Shown: piece by piece, positions 56,724-64,000 of the stretch
Numbering within the stretch: position 1 is the first letter of the stretch
How the letters are laid out: every line of letters begins with the position of its first letter
Assembly: GCA_007922305.1 (NCBI GenBank)
Contig: ML677478.1
Location: 1,406,477 to 1,470,476 of the forward strand
Origin: Dermatemys mawii
Taxonomy: Eukaryota > Chordata > Testudines > Dermatemydidae
DNA: 64,000 nucleotides
Direction of reading: 5' to 3'
Notes under the pieces: model-generated
What the model was told of the DNA's origin: nothing
The model's database searches: none
Seen by the model: the letters and a program-made list of their open reading frames with translations, nothing else
Program-made: the position numbers and the translations under genes

Positions 56724-57662
56724 ATGGAAAAGGGGAATCACTCAGTGATGACTGAGTTCATTCTCTCGGGACTGACAGATCGTCTGGAGCTGCAGAATCT
56801 CCTATTTGTGCTGTTCCTACTGATTTATAGTATCAGCCTGGTGGGGAATGGGGGGATGATCTTGTTAATCACCACTGACCCCAAACTTCACACCCCCATG
56901 TATTTTTTCCTGAGGAATTTGTCTTTCTGTGACCTCTTCTATTCCTCGATAATTTCCCCTACGATGCTGCTGACTTTCTTAGCCGAGAGGAAAAGCATTT
57001 CTTACACTGCCTGCGCTGTGCAAATGTATCTCTTTGTCACTTTTGCAGATGTTGAGTGCCTCTTGCTGGCTGTGATGGCGTATGACCGTTATGTTGCCAT
57101 CTGTAACCCTCTGCTGTATAAGGTCACCATGTCCAGGCAGCTTTGTATACAGCTGGTGGTTGGGGTGTACGCTGTGGGGTTGGTGGATTCAGTGATACAC
57201 ACGTGTTTTACATTTCGGCTGTCATTCTGCAGCTCCAACATCATCAATCATTTCTTCTGTGACATCCCCCCACTCTTGGCACTCTCCTGTTCTGACACCC
57301 GCATCAATGAAATTGTGATGTTTTCTTTCACCGGCTTCATTATAGTGAGCAGCTTTGTGACTGTCCTTCTCTCCTATGTCTATATCACCTCCACCATCCT
57401 GCAGATCCGCTCCACCAAGGGACGGCACAAAGCCTTCTCCACCTGCATTTTCCACTTGACTTTGGTAGTGCTGCTTTATGGTACCCAACTCTTCATGTAT
57501 TTACGTCCCATCTCCAGCTGTTCCATGGACACAGACAAAATAGTCTCAGTGTTTTACTCGTTGGTGATCCCCATGTTGAACCCCCTCATCTACAGCCTGA
57601 GGAACCGGGAGGTGAAGGATGCCCTGAGGAGAGCAATGAATAAACTCCTAACTGATTCTTGA
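56724..57662 (+). CDS. olfactory receptor, class II, intact (312 aa)
   Basis: Complete seven-transmembrane OR. Landmarks: N5-[12 protein letters not shown] at 11-20, GN at 41-42, [11 protein letters not shown] at 55-65, C97, [15 protein letters not shown] at 118-132 (a canonical DRY), C169/C179/C189, KAFSTCIFH at 236-244 (the usual ASH is IFH), and [19 protein letters not shown] at 283-301. The start is set by the family N-terminus MEKGNHS and a splice acceptor 'gatctctattcag' ending 5 nt before the ATG. It is the cleanest match to the OR consensus in the window and is not one of the 14/24-kb paralogs. It is closest in style to the 40.9-kb pseudogene (TDRxExQ after the FIL motif). Confidence 0.97.
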   Translation: MEKGNHSVMTEFILSGLTDRLELQNLLFVLFLLIYSISLVGNGGMILLITTDPKLHTPMYFFLRNLSFCDLFYSSIISPTMLLTFLAERKSISYTACAVQMYLFVTFADVECLLLAVMAYDRYVAICNPLLYKVTMSRQLCIQLVVGVYAVGLVDSVIHTCFTFRLSFCSSNIINHFFCDIPPLLALSCSDTRINEIVMFSFTGFIIVSSFVTVLLSYVYITSTILQIRSTKGRHKAFSTCIFHLTLVVLLYGTQLFMYLRPISSCSMDTDKIVSVFYSLVIPMLNPLIYSLRNREVKDALRRAMNKLLTDS

Positions 57663-58927
57663 ATCTGTTTAACTCTGTACTGGTTTAGTGATGGGGCGTG
57701 GAAAAAGGTGAATTCATTTCCCAGCCCATTTCAATGTCATTTTGCACAGCCCATGGGATTCTTCATTATTTTCTTGTTATTATTATTAATTTATTTGTAT
57801 TCCAACAAGGCCTGCAGGCCATCACTAAATTCAAGGCTTTATTATGCTATTACCCCATCAAAATTCCAGGATGCACCTGTTTCACATGTGTGAATATTTG
57901 TGACATGCTTCAAAAGCATAGAGCTATTTGTATTGGGAAAGAAGAGGGGACCATCTAATCTACCTCCCTCTGCTTTGTTGTGGATTTGGTTTGGTTAGGC
58001 AGTTGCAAGTATGAAGTGTATAGTTTTCATGGCTGAACCAAAGAGATTTTTGCCCACCCTCCTGATTCTCTGAAGCCTTTTTTGTCCTCTGTGGGGTTGT
58101 TGTAGAGATTGTCACCTGGTTTGTATCCATGCATGTGGAGGAGAAAGGTGATTTCCATCACAATGGACTTTATTTTAAGGTAAGGGAGCAAAAAGACAGG
58201 TAAGATCAAGGGTAACATTTCCAAAACAGAGCATGGTGTGTGTGAATCTTCTGTGAGAATCTGCACTGAACTGAATACAAAATAATATGGAAAGGGTGAG
58301 TTTTCTCTACCATACAAATTAAACAGAAAGAAAATGTCACATCAGACACTAGATGTTTATGTCAGATCAGCAGGTTAGCGATGAGGTCTTACCCTTAGTC
58401 CTACGGGAAAGTGCTATGGACTCTGAAGAATAGGGATTCTGGGAATTGTACAGCTCGTATTATGGAGAGTGAGAAATGCATGGAGCTGCGCCAATAGCTG
58501 GTTTTTGAGTTCATGGGTGGTTACAAAAAATTGAAAAACAAATTCAGTTCAACCGGAACCAAATCTTAAAAGTCCCTAAATGTTTGGCAAATTGAAAACA
58601 TTGAGAAAAATGTTCTGTGGGGTCGAAGGAAATATTTAGCATGACCAGAAATGAAACATTCCTTTTCCTTCCTGGATACTTTTCAATGTTTAAAGCAATG
58701 ACAATGTAGGGCCACACTGACAAAATGGATGGGGATGGAAGAGGCGGCAATGGTGCTGCTTCCCTTGTAGATTTTAAGTGAGTGAAAAGTTCACTCCCAT
58801 GGGAAGTGGGAGATCCAGGTCAATCCCCCCTCTGTCTGATGGGGAGAAGCCATTTGAAAGTGGGTCTCCCACATTGCCGGACAGTACCCTGGCGCCTGGG
58901 CTATGTTCTCTCCTGCATCGTTCTCAG
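57663..58927. other. gene-free stretch
   Basis: No gene. 58520-58640 is A-rich repetitive text ('attgaaaacattgagaaaaa'). Confidence 0.5.
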
Positions 58928-59095
58928 AGCTGGTCTACACTACTGCTGTAAATTGATCTAAGTTACACTACTTTACGTTGACTAATTTAGTCTGATTTAC
59001 AGCGGTGTCCACACCATGCTATGTCAACCGGAGACTTACGTAACTGAAGTAGTGTAACATAGATCATCTGACAGCATTAGTGTAGATCATCCCTG
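58928..59095. mobile_element. candidate MITE with 'tctacact' ends
   Basis: Left 'ctggtctacactactgctgt' and right 'cattagtgtagatcatcc' are loose inverted repeats, with nested 'agttacactacttta' and 'gaagtagtgtaac'. No clear target duplication. A similar but weaker segment lies at 60525-60700. Confidence 0.45.
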
Positions 59096-59261
59096 AGAAA
59101 GATCCATGATGGAACATAGTGTCTGAGGGAGGTGGAGCACAGAATTCGACAGGTGAGAGCTCTCCCATCGATTTAGCATGTCTTCCACAGACCTGCTCAA
59201 TCAACACCATTTCATCAATCGCAGTAGTCCCAATATAGCCAGTAGTATAGATATTACCTCA

Positions 59262-59578
59262 GTCTCTCCTGTTGAAGCTGTTGCATTGTGGATAAAACAC
59301 GGGAAGAACCACAGGGCCAGAAAGAGAGAGTGACTCTATAGACCAGTGGTCTGGGGAACCAGCATGCTCAACTTCACGTCTTTGTTCCAATAGAACAACT
59401 TTGAAAGGAGAGATTGAGAGCAACCGAGACAGGAATAGCACATCACTCAGGGGCTGGGATGCTTTTTGGAAATACAGGAAACCCAAGTGCACATCTTTGC
59501 CCCGCACAGGACAGAAGGGGGAATTGAACCTGGATCTCCCACATCACAGGTGAACATCCCAACTATCGAGCTAAAAAT
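59262..59578 (-). repeat. tRNA-derived SINE, antisense
   Basis: The minus strand starts 'tagctcgatagttgggatg' (A-box-like) and continues 'gtgggagatccaggttcaat' with the B-box-like ggttcaattcc. The remaining ~250 bp is non-coding body. The 3' limit is uncertain. Confidence 0.65.
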
Positions 59579-61146
59579 GACAAAGAGAGGGAGCATCCCT
59601 ACATCCTATTTGTAGCTGCTTTGCGACCAGCACCTAAATCAAACTCCCCCATACACATTGTTTTGGGACAAGGCTATTAGGAGACGTTGTAACACGTTGG
59701 TGAATAGTTTCAGGTGAACCCCAATGGTATTGTTTTTTACAATAAATTATTAATCCAGAATGAATTCACCCATTTATAGACACTTTTGTGTCGCAACCCT
59801 GGGAAATAACTTTAAAGAGATTTTTGGAGAGGTGAGCAACATATGAAGTGGAATACAGTCACCTCAGTTTCTTATCATATTCAAAAGACCTCACGTTACC
59901 TGTAATAGCTCTGGAGCTGCTTTCTGGAATGACTTTGAGATTTGCTCCCTGGATCATCTTTGCAGTCAGGACAACAGGTGTACACAGCACTTGCAGTTAA
60001 TGTTGTTGCCCCTCTGTGTTTCATTTTCAGAAGACAAGACATGGCAACAACATTAATTGCATGTGCTGTGTTGTCCTGATAGGAAAGATGATCCAGGGAA
60101 CAAATTTAAAAGTCATCCAAAGAAGAAGCTCTAGAGGTATTAAGGGTAACATTGGTCTGGTTAGCAAGCAGGGAAAGCTTCAACTCTGATTTTATGGTTC
60201 TGATTTTATGGTTCTGAGCAGGCAATGCTTCTGTCTTCAACTCGCTTTAAGTGAAGAGAGGAAAAACAAAGAGGTACCAGCAAGTCATGGGTGAACAAGT
60301 CAGTTTTAGAGCATTTCAGCCTTTAATTGAAATGACCAGGAGCCATTCACGGGAAGGGAAAGAAGGAATGATCCAGAGAGGAGAAATTTCAACTCTTCTG
60401 AACATATTTACCTATCAAAAGAAGGAAAGAGGTCTAGCAAGGGAGGGAGAAGAGTGATTGGAAAAGGAGAGAAAAATAGTTTTAAGAGGAAGGGGGAAAA
60501 CTCAACCATTGATTCAGGGACTGTCTATACTAAAGACATTACATTGACTCAGCTATGATGTGCAGCAGTGCCATAGTGTAGATGCTTTACACAGTGATGG
60601 ATGGATTATTCCTTCGATGTAGTTAATCCACATCTTTGAGCGGCAGTAGCTAAGTCAATGGAAAAATTACACTGAGAGTCAGTACAAGCTAACTGCCTCA
60701 CACAAGGTGTGAAAAGTACCCTCACCCTACGATGGAGCTCTGTTGATCGAATTTTTAAGCATAAAATATGCCTCAGAGAAGCTGCCGATGGAAAAGACTA
60801 GTTGGGAGATCTAGTCCTCTCTCCCCCCCAGGGCAGCAGACTCCCATTCGGTTCTCTTTGTTCAGGGTCATTGGAAATATTTCAGCTGTCCAAGCTTCCC
60901 AGCAGAGATTATTCTGCATTCAGATCGAGATCAGTGACATGCTGTCTGTGTGTAGTGGGCACTATGTGTGTGTGTACTACACCTTTTGTCTGTGTGTGCA
61001 TTCGGTGTGCATTGTGCACTCTGTGTGTGCGTGTGGTGGGGGGGTACAGTGGAGCTGAATGGCCAGCATAGGCAGGTGTGTGTCCCTTGCCCTGCCCAGT
61101 TCTCAGGCTGGCGTCCGCCCTCCTCCCAGTGCAGGGCTCCTTGTGA
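59579..61146. other. gene-free stretch with a TG-rich cluster
   Basis: TG-rich text at 60945-61040. No gene; open frames there are driven by the dinucleotide repeats. Confidence 0.5.
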
Positions 61147-61390
61147 TATCATAGTATCGTAGGACTGGAAGAGACCTTGAGATCTCATCTAGTCAGTCCC
61201 CTGCACTCATGGCAGTTCTAAGTATTATCTAGACCATCCCTGACAGATGTTTGTCTAACCTGCTCTTAAAAATCTCCAGTGGTGGAGATTCCACAACCTT
61301 CCTAGGCAATTTATTCCAGTGCATAACCACCCTCATTGTTGGGATGTTTTTCCTAATGTCCAACCTAAACTACCCTTGCTGTTCTTGTCC
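61147..61390 (-). mobile_element. CR1 LINE 3' end, antisense
   Basis: Plus strand: 'tcatagtatcgtaggactgg', 'gacctt' then 'gatctcatctagtcagtccc', 'acctgctcttaaaaatctcc' and 'ccaacctaaactacccttgc', the reverse complement of a CR1 3' end and ORF2 C-terminus. Confidence 0.88.
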
Positions 61391-61410
61391 TATCCTCCCC
61401 TGCCTCACTC

Positions 61411-61460
61411 ATGTGCGCGCGTGTGTGTGTGCGCGCGTGCGCGCGCACACACACACACGT
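61411..61460. repeat. 50-bp alternating purine-pyrimidine tract
   Basis: Every position alternates R-Y, built from GT, GC and AC blocks, with GC runs inside. It sits directly next to the CR1 fragment. Such tracts favour left-handed Z-DNA under supercoiling; this is known chemistry, not shown here. Confidence 0.9.
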
Positions 61461-63840
61461 TTTACAGTTTTATTGCTAAACTGTGTGTGATGATGGGTTG
61501 GGTCACAGAAACCCTTTTGGAACTGCCACCTGAGGTGATGAGATTATCTCTGAGCCTGTTTTCCCTGACAGCTTGGTACTTCTCTACCTAACCTTGTTTG
61601 AGCCAGACATACTTGCCTGTTGCAAACACAGATGCAGCTTTGAACCACGTCCCCCACAAGCTGCAGGCTTAACTGAAAACAGCTTCAGAAGTGCTCCTGT
61701 CTCCATCACTTGGATACCCAGCTCCCAATGGGATTCAAACCCCAAATAAATCTGTTTCACCCTGTATAAAGCTGATACAGGGTAAACTCATAAACTCTTC
61801 ACCCTCTATACCATTGATAGAGAGATATGCACAGCTGTTGCTCTCCTCCCAGGTATTAATACATCCTCTGGGTTAATTAATAAGTAAAAAGTGATTTGAT
61901 TGTATACAAAATGTAGGATTTAAGTGGTTCCATGTAATAAGAGACAGAATAAAGTGAATTACCAAACAAAATAAAATAAAACATGAAAGTCTAAGCCTAA
62001 AACAGTAAAAACTACATGCAGGTAAATCTCCCCCTCAGAGATATTCCAATAATCCTCTTTTACAGATGAGGCTTCCTCCTAGTCTCTGTCCAGCAATCAC
62101 TCACACCCCTGTAGTTACTGTCCTTTGTTCCAGTTTCTTTCAGGCTTCTTCTTGGTGGAGAGGCTATCTTTTGTGCTAGCTGAAGACAAAATGGAGGGGT
62201 TTCCCCAGGGGCTTATATAGTCTCTCTCTTGTGGGGGGAAACCTCTTCCCCTCTCCTATGCAGAATCCAGCTCCAAGATCTCCTTGTGCATCTGTAGCCA
62301 TGGATCATTGCATGGGCCCATCCCTGTGGTGACCTCACCCGTTTATGTCAATCAAACACTACTGTCAGTTTGCACCACATCTTTGGTGTTACTGGGATAT
62401 TTTCTAGGTTGGTGGCTGTGACATACCAGGGTCCAACCCAGACTAATCCGCAGCTGTGTGTCACCTGCCTGCAATACCTTGCTGAAGTGGCTTCCGCCTA
62501 GACCACTCACAAACAACCGTTGAGCAAGCACATCACACCCTGAGCATGTGTATCTGCAGCTTGGCCAGGAATAGTTGGGTTACACTCAGGCTCTCTCTAC
62601 TCCTGGTTATACTGCAGAGGGACCCTAACACATTCCCTGTTCTTCAATTTCCCTCCAGAAATATACATCCTGTGCTGCCTAGTCTTCTCTTAAACAATAC
62701 AAGCTACATTGTCCATTATTTCTTTAACAGCACTAATATAAATACAACTTAGTTTCTCAGACACTTCTGTTTAAACACACTGGATTAGATAAAACAATAA
62801 AACAAAGTTTATTGACTACAAAGATAGATTTCAAGTGAGTGCAAATAAGGAGCATAGAAGTCAGACATGGTTCCAAGGAAAATAAAGCTAGAATGAAACG
62901 TCTGCCTAAGTTAACAAATGATGTGAAATTCATAGAAAAAGTTTCCTCACCACATGCTTTCAGCAGTATTACTGACTGAATCCCTTAGGTCAGGACCACC
63001 CCTCCCCCAGTCCAACGGCTGCTTCCTTTATGCCTTCAGATACAGTGACTCTATGGGCAGAGAGAGAGAGCACAGTGCCTTGGGATGTCTGCCCCTTCTT
63101 TTTATAGTCCTATCCCCACCTTGAGAAACATTTCCACCTGGTAACCAAAAGACAAAATGTCTATGTAGAAGGATGTTCCCTGCAACTTTTTCTTCACCTC
63201 TTTCAGCTTCCTTTGTTTCCCTTCCTGGTTGACGACTCTGGTTATTGTTTAGATAGAAAATTAAGCAGAGCACACATTTCTTTGTTTAAGACAGACCAGT
63301 TTGCCAGACTCACTTTGGGACATATATTAATAACATGACACAGTGTTATCATATACCTTTGCATACATTATCAAAAATTGTTTTAATATTTGAAATGACT
63401 CATAGTAACCTAGTAAATGAAGGACAAAGGATACCATGGTGATTGGCATGCTATAAATATCTAGATCATCTGGAGTATTCTTACATATCTTTCAGGTTTT
63501 ACATTCCACTTATTGGGGACAGGACAATGAGATGATTCTTAAACCATGAATGACTGAGAAGATATCAGCTACAGCTGAAAAGAAACAGTACATTTCTTCT
63601 GTATCAAACTTTCTGTTCCTTTGATTCCAAATTTGTTGCTAAGGCTTGTTGAAAATTTTTCTTGACAAGTTTTTTTGATGGAAAATTGGATTTTTCATTC
63701 AACTATTTTTTCCATTAAATTATCTTTTCCCTGGAAATTATCAGCTTTCCATCAAAATACCAAACTCCCCCCGTCCCTAAAGCATGGCTGTGGGACTCTG
63801 ATGATGTTCCAGGGCAGTTCAGCAAGAGGAGAGACCATCA
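61461..63840. other. gene-free stretch with possible antisense retroelement ends
   Basis: Two segments (61.85-62.3 and 62.78-63.3 kb) resemble high-copy turtle repetitive DNA, each with an 'aaaacaaagtttattgacta'-type or similar stretch, perhaps antisense LTRs. I cannot bound either. No gene. Confidence 0.35.
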
Positions 63841-63844
63841 TGCA

Positions 63845-64000
63845 TCATGAGGGATGTGGTCCAGCCTGGCAGCCTGGACCATGGAAGAGATGGGTGGTGA
63901 GTGGTATCTGAGTCACCCCGTGGTATTTCTGAATCGAAATATTAAGTTTTTAGAGAATGATTTTGGTCTCAAAGAAAAAAAAAACCTTTGTGGATCAGCT
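63845..64000 (+). repeat. dispersed repeat, second copy, cut by the window edge
   Basis: Same order of phrases as 55593-55735: 'gggatgtggtccagcctgg', 'gagtggtatct', then 'cctttgtggatcagct' at the last bases. Confidence 0.7.

Noticed and set aside
57222..57488. Minus-strand frame opposite the OR at 56724
   Set aside because: Antisense shadow of OR coding sequence; similar shadows occur at 41294-41683 and 24506-24718.
62780..63300. Possible antisense LTR or retroelement end
   Set aside because: It looks repetitive, but I could not find terminal repeats or coding sequence in this window, so no family is claimed.
1..64000. A previously undescribed gene system
   Set aside because: Outside the olfactory receptors all readable coding sequence belongs to known retroelement families. 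No cluster of unknown genes was found.

Overview
The window is vertebrate nuclear DNA, most likely from a turtle (Testudines); a crocodilian is less likely. It is AT-leaning, has no operon-like gene packing, and holds intronless class II olfactory receptor (OR) genes in a background dense with CR1 LINEs (3' tails in ATTCTATGATTCTATGA or in the TTATGTTCTTATG form), Penelope-like elements (PLEs), hAT-type and Tigger-like non-autonomous DNA transposons and tRNA-derived or CORE SINEs. The species call is inference from repeat composition and was not tested by a search.

Genes. I find no protein-coding host genes except olfactory receptors. Four have full reading frames: 9424-10368 (+), 14360-15319 (-), 24236-25165 (-) and 56724-57662 (+). 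Three are broken: 12370-12985 (-), 40954-41899 (+) and 51373-51545 (-). Each intact gene is a single coding exon with a pyrimidine tract plus AG a short way upstream of its ATG, as expected for OR genes with upstream non-coding exons. The minus-strand genes at 14.4 and 24.2 kb are tandem paralogs: homology covers the coding exon, about 150 bp upstream including the splice acceptor, and about 400 bp of downstream flank.

Layout. 1-9 kb: gene-poor, with CR1 copies at 4.5-5.9 and 8.6-9.1 kb. 9.4-15.5 kb: OR genes. 15.6-23 kb: a CR1 piece, a hAT-type element, a CR1 nested in an opposite CR1, a 5S rRNA pseudogene within a CR1 tail, and a fold-back PLE fragment. 23-25.3 kb: OR paralog with flanks. 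25.3-27.7 kb: a long decayed PLE (reverse transcriptase plus GIY-YIG endonuclease) with a 31-bp tandem array and an assembly gap at its 5' end. 28.7-39.6 kb: CR1 copies, a 1.39-kb hAT-like element with near-perfect 8-bp target duplication, a CR1 with a 71-bp internal duplication, an R2-like reverse transcriptase scrap, several MITEs and an antisense second-family PLE tail. 40.9-41.9 kb: OR pseudogene. 42.3-43.8 kb: antisense CR1. 46.6-47.0 kb: minisatellite. 48.98-53.37 kb: a 1.5-1.7 kb direct duplication flanking an OR fragment. 55.3-57.7 kb: fold-back PLE tails and the last intact OR. 58-64 kb: MITEs, a tRNA-type SINE, CR1, a 50-bp Z-DNA-type tract.

How it works together. This is part of an OR cluster evolving by birth and death: tandem duplication, decay into pseudogenes, and heavy retroelement insertion between and into genes. 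I see no undescribed gene system. The most unusual structures are the CR1/5S/PLE composite at 18.57-18.74 kb, the recurrent hammerhead-like core in PLE tails, and the filled/empty-site pair that dates one MITE insertion after a segmental duplication.
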